Source: Mansonella perstans (Eukaryota > Nematoda > Chromadorea > Rhabditida > Onchocercidae). Taken from it: a stretch of DNA of 64,000 nucleotides. Location of the stretch: positions 50,523 to 114,522 of the forward strand of contig JBAMDO010000182.1 of the NCBI GenBank assembly GCA_037074765.1, given 5' to 3'. Shown one piece after another: positions 1 through 13,600 of this stretch. A model generated the notes under the pieces. It was not told the origin of the DNA. It saw nothing but the letters and a program-made list of their open reading frames with translations, and did no database searches. Made by a program: the position numbers and the translations under genes. Every line of letters starts with the position of its first letter. The stretch's first letter is position 1.

Positions 1-130
1 GTGTGTGTATGTGTGTGTATGTGTGTGTGTATGTGTGTGTGTATGTGTGTATGTGTGTGTATGTGTGTGTGTGTATGTGTGTGTATGCGTGTATGTGTGT
101 GTATGTGTGTGTGTGTCTGTAGTGTGTGTA
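1..130. repeat. (GT)n microsatellite at left edge
   Basis: Nearly pure GT dinucleotide with interspersed ATGT units, starting at the first base, so the tract probably continues beyond the window. Confidence 0.95.
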
Positions 131-3100
131 ATTAAAAGATATTCGTTGCTTAATTAAACGAAATATTTTGCAAACTGGTATAAAAGCGACGAACTGTGAA
201 AGACAGAGTTGAAACGACGATTTGTTGCTTTTTATCATTGCTATCATCATGCCGTACATCATTAATGGTATTGTTAAACGATGTGTTATTTTAACGTGTT
301 GCTGAGCATTTCAATGCACCGTATTTTCAAATATGCTATCAGCTATAAGATGCGATTTTTTAATGATATTATCACCTTGTTAGCATGGCATCTTTGCTAC
401 GATATTACTGAGCATTCAAGATGATATGTGTAAAATGATATTATCAGATATTGTCAGATATGATTATAGTAGTAACTCTCGAACCATTTAATATAATATT
501 CTTGATATGTAATTTTGGTATGGTAGTATCAAATATCTGATATGATATTACTAAATATGATATAACTTTTTGAAATAGTTTAACTGTCCGATTTGATAGT
601 ACTAGTAACTGTATTTCGGATATGGTATAGTCATTAATAATATGAAATTGAATGTTTACATCTATAAATAAGTTTGACGAACTAGGGAAAAAAAAGGAGA
701 CTTCTAGATTTTTTATGAAACCACAATATAGAACTGTTGTATATGTTGGATACATGAATGCCATATAAATGAATAAATCTATCAGAATAATTTGACCATG
801 TTTTTGTTGGATTGTTTCACATAGTTGAAATGAATACACTTCAAGATATTGATCAAATTTTTACTCGTTTATCTATCAATCAATCTATCTGAGCAAACAT
901 TCTTATGTCTAAATTAGAAATCTTGTACTGCCTTTTTCCTATAATTCTTATCACATCATCTCTCCTTTTGCCTTTCTCATCCTTCCATTCCATTTTTATT
1001 GTTTTTTACTTTTTAAACATTCTTCAAATACATTTCTTCACCACGCCCTCCGTTTCCTGTCACCCGCTCCTTATTTTCTCCAATATTTAATTTTTTTTCA
1101 TTATCCCTTTTATTGTGTCTTTCTCGCTTCAATGGCTTCCTTTTCCTTACTTTATTACTGCTAAAATCAATGTACTTATTTCGAAAGCCTCAAGATTATA
1201 AGGCTGAAAGAAGCAGGGAAGGGGGATAAGAATAGGCTGAAAAAAGATAGAATTGGATGGGAGATTATTTGATTCCTTGTGCTCATCCATTATTCGTTTT
1301 GTTATGCCTTTTTCTCAGTTCTCCTTAATAAGCCTTTATTGATTATTTTGTTATTGCAAAATTTTGACAAGGCATCTAGCATTTAAATTTAGTGTTTTTA
1401 TCCATTTATCCATTTTTTTGCCATTACAAATAACAACGACAATAGCAGTAACAATAAGACAACAGTAACAATAACAGCAATAACTAGATCAGAAACAGCA
1501 AGGACAATAATGACAACAACAAAAGCGAAATCTACTCTTCATTTATCCATCAATTCTACATCTATTTTGTCGAACTAGTCCCCTTTATATTTCTTAATAC
1601 TTCATCCTAGGCTTCTATATTCACTTTTCCCTTAAATTTTTTCTATTTATTTTTCTGAAAATAACAGCATAATTGTGCGCCTCAGTTTAAGGATTTATTG
1701 AAATTACTGCAACATCAAACATCATTAAGCTAACGTTTTGAGATCAATTCTGGCAAATGTTCCTAAATATCACAATTTTCTTTTTTTTTTAAAAAGAAAA
1801 GAGTAGATGTTCGATTTAACAGAACGTATTTCATCAAAGCATTATATTCTAATAATAAATCTATCATTAAAAAAATTTTTTAGTTGCTTAAATAAAGCAA
1901 ATCATTTTATATCCCAAATCTTTTTTTTTAAAAACTTTGTTTTCCCATTGGAAAAAATTTCTTCATTATTTACAGTTTTTAGAACTTATATAAGTTACAA
2001 AAGAAGTAAGTACAACGAAAATTTAATCAAAAAAACGGATAGAATAATTAGACCCTAAAGAAAAAAAAAGGAAGAGTTCTTTTGCTCTTATTGAGTGCCT
2101 TTTGCCTATCACAAATGAATTTTTTGAAACTACTATTATATTCACGATTTAGTTCCAAAAGGAACTCATTTAAAACTCAATTTAATGATAAATATTTGAC
2201 GATCGTTTCATGCCATTAAGCATTAGCAATGTCATTGAAAGTGATGATAATATCATTTCAAATATCCGGCATTCAGACATTTAAGTCTAATCTTGTCATT
2301 TAATCATAAGTAATCCTTTTCAGTATCCTCAGTTTTCAACAATTCTTTTAAATATTTCAAATTAGTTGATTAAGCTAATTAGTGCCAATTTTAGTGTAAT
2401 TAGCTGATGGATCAGGATGCTTTGAACCGGTTGACTTCATTCTTCCGCATCAATAAGATATAAACTTTAATCATATCTTTTTATCCTTTGTTCTATCCTC
2501 ATCTTTAATTGATGTCTTTCAGTTCATTTCAGTTTTTACTCATAACCGCTGATAGTTTTGTTTTCATTGACTGTAATGCTAGGACACTTTCGTGCATTCG
2601 ATTGTATATTTAATTACATTTTGAATTTTATAAAAATGCCAATTGCAGCAATTTATCAACTTACAGTTATGGCTAATAATTCTAGCTTCGCTTTTTGAAA
2701 TAATGCTAAACTATGTGAACATATTTACTCTGTCTATTATGGCATTTTCATAAGTGCAAGTTCTGAACAGGAAGCTTTAGCTGTAGTGATCAAAGAGTTT
2801 ATGGTTGGTACTAATTGGCTGATGTTATCAGAATCATTTGCATATCAGTAGGTTCGAAAAATCTAATTAAAAACATTATTATTTTTCATTTCTTTAAAAG
2901 TTTTTGCTGTTATTATCAATATTCTTTTGCAATTTTAATATTTACAAATAAATAAGCAAATATCGAAATGAACGGACAGAAAAAATTGTAAAGTTTTTTA
3001 ACAAATTTTGCCAGTTATTTTGATGAAATTTTTACATTAAAGCATTTAGCAAGCTTCTTGCATTCCTCACTTCATTTGACATCTCTTTGTTTATTGACGC

Positions 3101-4499
3101 ACGGAGTTTTTTAACGTTTTCATTTCTTCTTTTTTCCCCGCTTCCTCCGCACTCTCGACCATCGACGATAGATGGATCGCGAAATGTTCTATGACGTATT
3201 TCGTTAAGTTTTTTCTTTCAAAAAATTTCGCTCTTCGTTTTTAGTATCATTTTATGTACTACTAATTCTTGGAATTGTTGAGTTTGCGACTGTTACAGAG
3301 CTTTGGCTTTAATTGCATAATTAATTAAATATACAAATGAATAGATAAAATGAACAATTGTTTGAGCAAACTGATGTTGGAATGAATCAATTAAGGTTCT
3401 GTTGGTCTTCTTAGCTTTAACTTCAGCTTAATAAGCGAACGATAATTTTTTTAAAAATAAACAAGGGTAAATTAATTAAAACAAACATTTATATAATTTT
3501 TTATGTCCCATAAATCACTTGATAGAAGAAAATGAAATTGAGAAATCTATGAAAGGCTAATTCATTCCAGGTTGTATAATGACAGAAAGTTAATAAGTTA
3601 ATGACAAATTAATGATAGAAAAATGACATTTTAAGGGAAATCATTTTGAAAAATATGTGAGGAAAAAAGTTAGGAAATATTTTTATTTTAAGAAATAACG
3701 ATGCCAAGATATGTTGAAAGATGAAGGGAAGAAAGCGAAAGAAAAGTAAAAATGTTTAACAGTAAGCAAGAATGCTTGACAAAAAGAGCAATTTAATAAT
3801 TTGGAATGATTTTTCAGCTTCTTGTACAATCCTCTGACATATTCATGTTCAGTTGCAGCCTTCGCATTGCTAATGCGAATAAAGAATATGAAAAATCTGA
3901 TGAATTATATCAGCTCTATTTGACGCAGTTTTTAAGTGAACAAATCATTTAAACGATCATTTGTGTCATTTTTAACAATTTTATACATTTTTAAGGATTT
4001 GAATTAAAATAATTCAAATTTACCTTAATTATTTCAAAGTCTTTCATAGAAAATAAGAGGAAGATGATATTTATTGACTGCTGACTACTGATTATTTGGT
4101 ATGAATGTCCACTTTTTCTTTTTTCGCAAACTTTAAAAGCTCAAAAAAAGTGCTTTGCTTGCATATGCTTGATGATACTGCTTACATCATGTGTAATCAA
4201 CGAGAAGAAAAGTAAAAGAAAGAAAAGGAAAAAAGAGGAAGAAGATGAAAGAAATAATACGAAATAACAGTTATCATCCCAGGATAGAGGGGATTACTTT
4301 CTAATGTGACAAAGACTTATTCTTGAATTTCCTTGCTTATCGCAATGGCGCGTATCAGTAATAGTATCATGATATCACGTGATCAGATGAATATTTCCAC
4401 TAGAGATATTAAACTTGGGAATGTTAAAATTTTCTGATCATAAGGATACGAAATCTGTTTGACAATAACGAAATTCGTTCAATACTAATGTATGGTGTA

Positions 4500-4580
4500 T
4501 GAACACACACATTCTACACATACACACATACACACATACACGCATGCATGCATACACACTTGCACATACATACATATTCA
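4500..4580. repeat. CA/CATA/CATG-rich microsatellite
   Basis: Imperfect run of CACATA, CACA and CATG units. It is the strand complement of the GT-type tracts at 1-130 and 6545-6605. Confidence 0.85.
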
Positions 4581-6536
4581 TATAGAAAAATGATTCGAAA
4601 ACATGAATGCATTAGAACTGCAGAATTTATGCGAACCGCTGGTTTGTACAGTTTCAACGATTCGTTTATTTTTTACATTATTTAAACTGTTAAGTTGGTA
4701 CAATTTAGTTTTTCTTCCAATTTAAAATTTTTATAAATTGCATTTTCAAAATTGTTGAAAAAATTTTATCGCAACTAATGCATCTTTCTAGTTGATAATT
4801 ATGATGTAAATTAAGTGGAATAATTTAGAAAGTTGTAATCTTAATGTTTTTATTTTTTCCACATTTTTTTTTCTTTTATTATTATTGTTGTTATTTTTTT
4901 TTGCTAAAACTAATGAAAATAATAGCAAATTAACTTATGGCATGCTATCAGAAACTGTCATAAGTAAACTTGTCCTATTATTATCAAAAAATATCTGCAG
5001 ACCAAAATCATTATTGTTATCTTTAAGAGATATCATAGGTTAAGTGTGTGTGAAATGTATGCTTGTTATCTTGATAGCAGAAAAGTATGGTAGTATTAAA
5101 ATTTGATAATCTTTTCTCTTTCTTAAATATCTTAATTCACACAATTAATAATTTGTTAAAATTTTTTCCTAATCAATATTTGATTTAAAAAAAGAAAAAT
5201 TTAATTTCTTATCACAGTGAGTTATAAATTGTCCTTTTTTTGATAGGGTTTTACCAAATGAGAAATGATTAGGGTAGGAATGATAATTGTTTATTATTTA
5301 GTAAAACTGACACTAACTGATGTATGATTTATTCCACGTCTTACATATTGTTCCATCGGCTCTTTCAGCCGATCAGTAGGAAATAATCATTGCATACTGT
5401 CCTCTCGAGACAGGTTGTTGCTTCTACAGCGATGTGAATTGAGGAGCTAGTAGAATTTGGAAAATGAGTAATGGCGAAGATAGTGGTAAATACTGGGGCA
5501 TTATCTGAGTTATTTATCGGGGTTGTTTCTTAAAAAAGCTAACTACCGACCATTTTCCGTGGTCTTTAGTTCTGTTTCTGAAGCATCTTAACTCATAATT
5601 AATAATTTGTTAAACTTTTCCCATTTATCGATTATTCTATTTTTCTTCTAATCCAAATTCGCTGAATTCTTTCAAGTATTGTGATAAGCAACAAATGGAT
5701 ATGACATCCGACTAGTAATACTTTTACTCTTATTTGTGTAAAATCTATTGTTCATTTTACGGATATTATTTTTGATTAATTTACATTATGTTGCAAATTA
5801 TGATGAATATTTACTAAGATGGTTGTGTATTCATTATTGGTAGTAGCATTTCTAACGGTTTCACTCTTTCTTTCGTTCTTCCTTCTTCTTTTTTTTTCGC
5901 TTCATACACGTTTCAATTATTATATGTCTGCATCTGTGTTTACTGATGTAAATAATCAGATGGTGACTGCAGGTATAGTTTGTGATAAATAGTTTTACGG
6001 TTTTTATGTAAACAAATCAATTTACATGGTTACGTAAAGCATTAAGTTTAGGTTATAACTTATCAGTTCAGTATAATGGTACTCATTATTTACGTAATAA
6101 GGGATTGTTCGCATTTCAGGAAGAATAATTTATTGCCATCGCTGTAGCATTTTCAATCTTTTTTTATTTTAGTCCTTTCAGTTTTTACTGTTATTTGTGT
6201 TAATATGTCATCATGTTAGTTGATGATAATTTCCTACGCTTTTTACATAGTTTTGATTAGTACTTAAGCATTCAATTTTTCAGGTATTATTGCGTCTATG
6301 CTGTAATACACTCAATTTTCATTGTTATTTTTATTTAGATGTGCTTTTATCGTTTACTTATTTGTGTTACTTACACTGCTAATAGTAACCGAAATTATTA
6401 AAATATTGGAGAAAAAACTTCATATGCATCTCTGTTTGTCACAATTTCTTCTTTTTTTGTGAAAGCTAGAAAAAATTTATTGATTCCTTACCAAATAGCT
6501 CCACATTAGAATGCAAAGTTATAAGGATTTTTTGAG

Positions 6537-6538
<2 letters not shown>

Positions 6539-6589
<51 letters not shown>

Positions 6590-6606
6590 CATGCATGCAT
6601 GCATAT
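6539..6606. repeat. (GT)n followed by (GCAT)n microsatellite
   Basis: A short AT run, then about 20 GT units, then four or five GCAT units. An open frame runs through it only because of the repeat and is not a gene. Confidence 0.95.
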
Positions 6607-7600
6607 ATCTATGGATGCATATCTATAATATGTATGTGTGGTAGTTTCTTATGTGGTTTGTCTGTTACTGAAATTAGAAAAAAAATAGAGCTTATGCATA
6701 GCACGATAATGGATTTTCAGCTATTTTTCCATGAATGAAGATTTCTTTTTAGTTTTTCTTGCTTTTTTTTTTTTTATTCTTTTGCTTATTGGAGTCATTA
6801 CTTTTCGACAAAGGATGAATCAATTAAATACGAGAATTTTGAGCAGCATCTGAAAGTTAAGCAAGAAGGTTATAACAGTTCTTCATCGATCAAGACTCGA
6901 ATGAAGAAAGTAATCAAGTTGATACTTCATTAGTCCATTTAAATTATATTGCATATACTTGAACTATTTGCCAATACATAAAATTGTCGTGGCTTTATTT
7001 TCGGTTTTTGCTTTGATATTCTTTTCATTGACATTTTTGCTTCACACCCTAATATTCATGAATCTACCAAAAGTTGTAACCGAATTGCTATTTAAATTTT
7101 TTTCAATATCATCAAATGCTATTTAAATTTTTTTTCTATTCATCGAATACTATTTCAATTTTTAGTTTTCATTATTATGTCTGCTTTTCTTTTACCATCA
7201 TGGTTTCATTTAATAGCTTTTCTGCTTACGGCTTAGCGGATCCTTGTAGATTGGTCAACACATGTGTTGGATTTTCCATTCTGAAGTCATTTTTTGCAGT
7301 TGTGATTATCAGCCATAGTTATTCGCTTAGTTTTTGGAAAAAGCATCTTTTTTTTTTCCGCCAAATATGACTTTAATATTTTTTCCAAATGGCTAATGTT
7401 GTTACTCACATACGTGATAAAATTTTTGACGCTTCATACTGCAACTTTTTCAGGCATTGAGATTTTGTACATAAACATTTGCACTTGGTTTCGTTTTATG
7501 TACAACCTCTTGTGGTGCTGATTGGTTGGAAAATATTTTGAACAAATTACTTTAGCGACGAAAAGGGAATTCGTTCAAAGTTGCTATTCTTTGTTCTTAC

Positions 7601-7608
7601 CTTTACAG
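7601..7608 (+). promoter_or_regulatory. Candidate spliced-leader acceptor, dynamin
   Basis: The sequence CTTTACAG ends at 7608, 34 bases before the dynamin ATG. It follows a pyrimidine-rich stretch with no coding exon before it, so it is a plausible trans-splice acceptor. This is inferred from position and consensus only. Confidence 0.4.
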
Positions 7609-7642
7609 TGCGGTGGTAGTTATTTAGCGAAGGGGCGTGAAA

Positions 7643-10600
7643 ATGTCGTGGGCTAATACGGGCATGCAGGCCCTGATACCGATTATCAATAGACTGCAGG
7701 TTCATTGTTTTCATTTGAAATTTTACTGCTTTTTTTTCGTATTGCTATGAAAGTATTTCATTTAATCAAGCACTCCGATTATTGGGTCATACCCGCAATC
7801 ACGTTTCAGGATGCGTTCGCTCAACTGGGGACGTCATTGAATTTTGATCTTCCACAGATAGCAGTGGTCGGAGGACAAAGTGCAGGCAAATCATCTGTAC
7901 TCGAAAACTTCGTCGGAAAGTTAGCTTTTTATTCCTTTAGAACAAAAAAAGAAAATAACTTAAAGAATTTTTTTTTTTGAGTGTCTTTATATCTTCGACG
8001 ACCTTACTGAATTTATCTTTGGTTCCAGGGATTTTCTTCCTCGAGGATCGGGTATTGTTACCCGCAGACCGTTAATTTTGCAGTTGGTCCACGATCAACA
8101 TGTAGGTAAGTAGTAGTTGTGAAACAACTGATGAGTGGTTCCATAGTGTAAAGCAAGGCGCTAAAAACATTCAGTTTTTCAACATTTTCTGTTTCGATTA
8201 TGTAATCAGTGAAAGTGCAATATCTATAAAATTGATTGTAATAAGTATAAATTTATTTGCAGAATATGGAGAATTTTTGCACAAAAGAGGACAAAAATTC
8301 AGTGATTTCGACATGATCAGAAAAGAAATTGAGGATGAAACGGATCGTATAACGGGTCAAAATAAAGGCATTTCGCCGATTCCAATCAATTTGAGAATTT
8401 TCAGTCCGAATGGTACTTTGTTTGATATATTTCTTTATTGTTTTTTATGCATGTAAAACTGAACTTGGTGAATATTTTTGAGTTTTGCTTGCCTTGTACT
8501 CTCATCATTTTTCCAGCTCTCCATTCTTGACATTTTATATACTTTTATGAAAGTGGAAAGTAAATTTCGTGTCTTCTAGGTTTGTTATCTCTCATTTTAA
8601 CCATTTGTGTCTAATTAATGAAAAGCCAGAAAATTCATCACAATCTGAGTAAAAATATTTTTTTCACGGACACTCCAAACGTTAAGATGTCGGGTTAGAA
8701 ATTTCGGGATATTAGCTTATTTCAATAATTTTATGAGTATCTACGGTCGAAAACAAGTGGAGAAAAAGTTAGTCTTAACAAAAAACCATTAACTTGGATG
8801 CTTTATTATCTGAGCATGTTTTCGCCTGCAGTATCTCGGATATTAAGGAAGTCGAGTTGGCTTTTTCTAGAAAACTAGAAAAGGGACGAATAGATTTCTA
8901 GATAAATTCGTGTCTAGAAATCATTTGTTGAAAAAGAATTGCTCTCTACTTGCAATATAAGATATGCAAAATAAAAGCGGTGTTTTAAAGGGAAAAGAAA
9001 AACGGCTTAATACTTCTGTGAGACAGTTACCCGAGGTTTTTTATCTATCCAAATATGTCCAAGAAAGTACGAATGCGTAACTTTTTGCAAAGTGGTAAAT
9101 CGGGATCTTGCAATTTCAGTGTAGATTTTCCAGAAACTTTTCTTTTGGCAGTTTTTTTCCAAAATGAAATTCTAATTTATAACTTTTCCATATAACGGTA
9201 AGATTTTGCTAGTATCTTACTAAAGGATAGCCATTAAAAATTTAATTTTATTAGGCGAATATACCTTTATTAAATTGAGACTAAGCAAAGTTAGCAAATA
9301 TTTGTCTTGCTCATCCCCTGCACGTATGCTTATTCAGAAATGGTTTGAGATGACATTCATTATTGTCTCTGGATTACTCAGATTTTCAGTTTCTTAACTG
9401 CTCTCACTAAATTAGTAATTTGCACAATATTTCCTAAGATAAAGTTCTAGCCACTAACGTTAATATGTTCAAAAAGATTAAATCATGTTTGTGTTTTCAA
9501 TGTCAAATTTATAATGAATTATATTTTCAGTGTTGAATTTGACTCTTATCGACTTGCCAGGCTTAACAAAAGTTCCGGTTGGTGATCAGCCTCCCGATAT
9601 CGAGCATCAGATACGAGAAATGCTATTAACTTACATTTCACGTGAAACTTGTCTGGTTTTGGCAGTTACTCCAGCAAATAGTGATCTTGCTACATCTGAT
9701 GCACTGAAACTTGCTCGAGAGGTTGGTTCGACAGTGTTGCACGGATACGAGGAAGGAATTCTAATCTTTGAATTGCTTTGGTGGAGCTAAAATCTTCGCT
9801 TTTTTCTGATTCATCAAAAAACCACACTTGTAGGTTGATCCACAAGGTTTGCGAACCATCGGAGTTTTGACAAAATTGGATCTGATGGATGAAGGTACTG
9901 ATGCTCGGGACATTTTGGAGAATCGTTTGTTCCCACTTCGCAGAGGTAAATTAAATTGTTTAGAAATAAAAAATTTCTTTGCTAGAATTACTTATGCGGT
10001 TGACCTTATCCGACCACAACCTTTGGCTGCTGCAAGGATCACCGAATGCAGTCTCCTCATTTAATGTTTTAAAATTTCGTATTATACAGATAAGTCGCAA
10101 ATTTGGAATAAAGTGAGCACATCGATTATGAAATTCTGTTATTATCAAATTTCTTCCGAAAAATATTTTCAAATGCAGGATGCAATTCAAAAAAAAAAAA
10201 AAGAATGACAAAGTGGAACAGGTGTGCAAATAATTCACCTTAATTTAGGTTATATTGGAGTTGTAAACCGAGGTCAGAAAGATATTGTTGGTAAAAAAGA
10301 TATTAGAGCAGCACTTGATGCCGAGCGCAAGTTCTTTATATCTCATCCTGCATATCGGTAAATGTTTTGAGTCTTTTTATCTGTTTGTATGAAATTATAC
10401 TCATTGTTTTCAAAGTAAATTTCTGGTTTGCATACATAGAAATTACCAACAATCCTGTATATAATAAAATTTCTTTAACAGACATCTGGCGGATCGTTTG
10501 GGAACACCATATTTACAAAGGGCGCTAAACCAGCAACTTACAAACCATATCAAAGATACATTGCCGGCATTGAGGGATTCGTTGCAAAAAAAACTATTTG

Positions 10601-13600
10601 CATTGGAAAAGGATGTTAACGAATATAAAAATTTCCAGCCGAATGATCCGTCCAGGAAGACAAAAGCTCTTATGCAGTATGTTATCATTTCTGCATCACT
10701 CTTTTTTAAAGTAGGATGAATAGGATGAAAGAAGTATTGGTACGACTTTGCCTAGTGATTTAGATTTGTTAAGCAGAATCTTTTAGAAACAAGGAATCCT
10801 TGTAATTTATTGGAACTTTTGTAGGTATGAATCGTACAGATTTAGGATCTGTGAATTTTAAATTAATCTTCTTTCATCGCAAAACTTGTGCTGCAACGTT
10901 TTAAAGGACAAGAATAAAAGAGCAAATTTTTTTTATCCGAACTAAGAGATGTGTTTATATAATGTACTGATTTTTCTATTTTTTATCCCGTGAAATAAGC
11001 TATAATCATTATTCTTAGGATGGTGCAAACTTTCACAACAGATATCGAGCGATCAATTGAAGGATCATCATCGAAAGCCGTAAGCGTAAATGAATTATCA
11101 GGAGGTGCACGAATTAATCGAATTTTCCATGAACGATTTCCTTTTGAGATTGTGAAAATGGAAATCGATGAAAAGGTTAACTGTTCACATTTTGAGATTA
11201 CGTCTACTTGGATGTGGTCTTAGCTCATAATTTTTTTTTTCTCTATTTCAGATTTCGGAAATAGGGTTTTGAAAAGTCATATCTTTATAATATCAGCATT
11301 AAGAAACTGCTGTATTCACCATAGATATCTTTATTCGTGCTTTTTTTTTTTTTTTTGAGAAGAGTAAAGTGTATTATGCTCAAAAAATCAAATCCTCATT
11401 TTCCTACGCTTGGAGTGATTAATTTTATAGGAAATGAGACGGGAAATACAAATTGCAATTCGCAACATTCATGGTATTCGTGTTGGTCTATTCACTCCTG
11501 ATATGGCATTTGAAGCTATCGTAAAGAAGCAGATCGAACGTTTGAAAGAACCGTCATTAAAATGTGTTGATTTAGTTGTTAATGAATTGGCCTCGGTTGT
11601 TCGACAGTGTGCTGAATGTGTAAGTTTCAGCACTTTTATAAACTTACATCTTGAACCTTACTATATACTCAATTCTACTGTATACTGGTAATATAGTATT
11701 ACTGCTTCATTGAAACAAATCGAAATCTCAGTTGTTAAAATGTCGTGTGATGTTTTGTTGAGCTGTTGGTTCAGTAACTGACTTCTTTTATTGATGATTC
11801 GGAATTGTTCTGTTTTGTTGTTTTTTCTTTTCATCCTCAGCTAAGATAAATAGAGTATAGCTATAAGATTTACAAGAAAGGAGCTAGTAATTTTAATCTT
11901 TTCTTTTTTTGCATTTCTGATTAAAGTAAATAACAGTATACTGTTCTTTATTTTAATCGGATATACTCTAGGTTGCACGTTATCCAAGATTACGTGATGA
12001 GATTGAGCGCATTGTGACAACAAATATGCGAGAAAAAGAACAATCTGCGAAATATCATATTTCGATGCTTGTTGATTACGAACTTGCTTATATGAATACT
12101 AATCATGAGGATTTCATCGGATTTTCAAAGCAAGTTTCCTTTGTTAATTTTCAGTCTTCTCTAGTCATTAGCGGCATGAATCCTGCTGATTGTGCATTAA
12201 CAAAAGGCTATTGTAGAAAACCCATCTTAGCAGGACGTAACCCCGGTTGTGATACTAAGTTATGATAGTTAAGTTTACGTTTAAAAGTTCACATCGTGGT
12301 AGTAAATTCGATTGGATTTATTTGACATTATTACCACATATCGAAATCTGTCTGTTTATCTTGATTCGAAGGAAATATGAGCTGATATTTCTAAATATTA
12401 TTTTGTTTAAAAACTTCAGTAACAGCTTATTAATATTTGTAGTGCGGAAGCAAAGGCTTCTTCGAATTCACAAAAGAAAAATCTCGGTAATCAGGTGATA
12501 AGAAAAGGCTGGTTATCGGTGCACAATATATCATTTGTACGCGGTTCAAAAGATTGTTGGTTCGTACTTACATCTGACAGTTTATCGTGGTATAAAGATG
12601 ACGAGGTATATACTTTCACTTTATACTTTCACTCTATACTTTCACTCTATACTTTCACTCTATACTTTCACTCTATACTTTCACTCTATACTTTCACTCT
12701 TTTCTTATTGATTCTATGTTTGTAAGCTTCAGTTACAACTTTAAGTAGTGTTTTTCCTTCATTAATTTTCTTTGATTAATTCTTCATAAGTAAAGCATAT
12801 TTCTGATTTTTTAAAGCCTGTCTTACATGGTGGCTTTAGTTATACCGATGATAGAATTATATAGTTCACAGTTCACAGGCTGTAAACTATGAAAATTTTA
12901 ACCAATGAAATCTAAATCGCCGAAGTATGATCCTAAGTTTTTTTGAAGCGATCAGTGTATAATCATTCAAGAGAGCTACTCTTTCCTTTACTGTAGGCGG
13001 GCAGTGTTTCTTAACTGGTCTGTTGAAAGCGTCTCTTGATGCAGAATATCGGAAAATTAGTGCGCTTTCTAATTAGGCATGCATATTTTGAACTTAATGA
13101 ATTTTAAGTGCTTGGCAAGTCCGCTTTCATAAAGTTTTTTACAACACTCTTTGGCAAATCCAGTTGATTTTCCCCAACGATAATTTCTTGGAAATTTAAA
13201 AGTGTTCATTATAGGAAAAGGAAAAAAAGTATATGCTACCGTTGGATGGAATAAAATTGCGAGATCTCGAAGCTGGTTTCATGTCGAAGCAGCACAAATT
13301 CGCTCTTTTCTACCCCGACGGAAAGTAAGTTTTTTTCTTTTGTTGGGAACTGAATATTTTTGTATTCTTTAGCTGTAAAGCTTAGGAAAGAAAAGGCGCT
13401 GATGAACCAACAAAGTCATCAACAGGAAGATCAAATTTAGGCATTATATTATGTTCGCTTGCTTTGCTTTTTGCCATTGCTGTGCTTTTATGGAAATTAT
13501 TTATAATTGTTTGCCTGTTGCATTAGGCACACTTTAATGGTAATCGGAAATTATTTTAATAGGATTTTGTCAGGAGGAAATTTGATGAATTACTTCATTT

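Larger units (their letters stand above)
131..7608. other. Non-coding region upstream of dynamin
   Basis: About 7.5 kb with no supportable gene. All open frames are short, low-complexity (Phe/Ile/Leu/Lys-rich) and lack partner exons or recognisable domains. It holds a GATAT-rich stretch (about 360-600), an imperfect AAC/ACA-rich stretch (about 1435-1510), CA/CATG microsatellite tracts near 4.5 kb, two small hairpins at 5355-5413 and a long GT tract near 6.55 kb. The dynamin promoter should lie in its right part, but no core element could be recognised. Confidence 0.7.

Noticed and set aside
444..839. 131-codon open frame, minus strand
   Set aside because: Composition is that of AT-rich non-coding DNA (Ile/Tyr/Ser/Phe-rich), with no domain, splice partner or start context.
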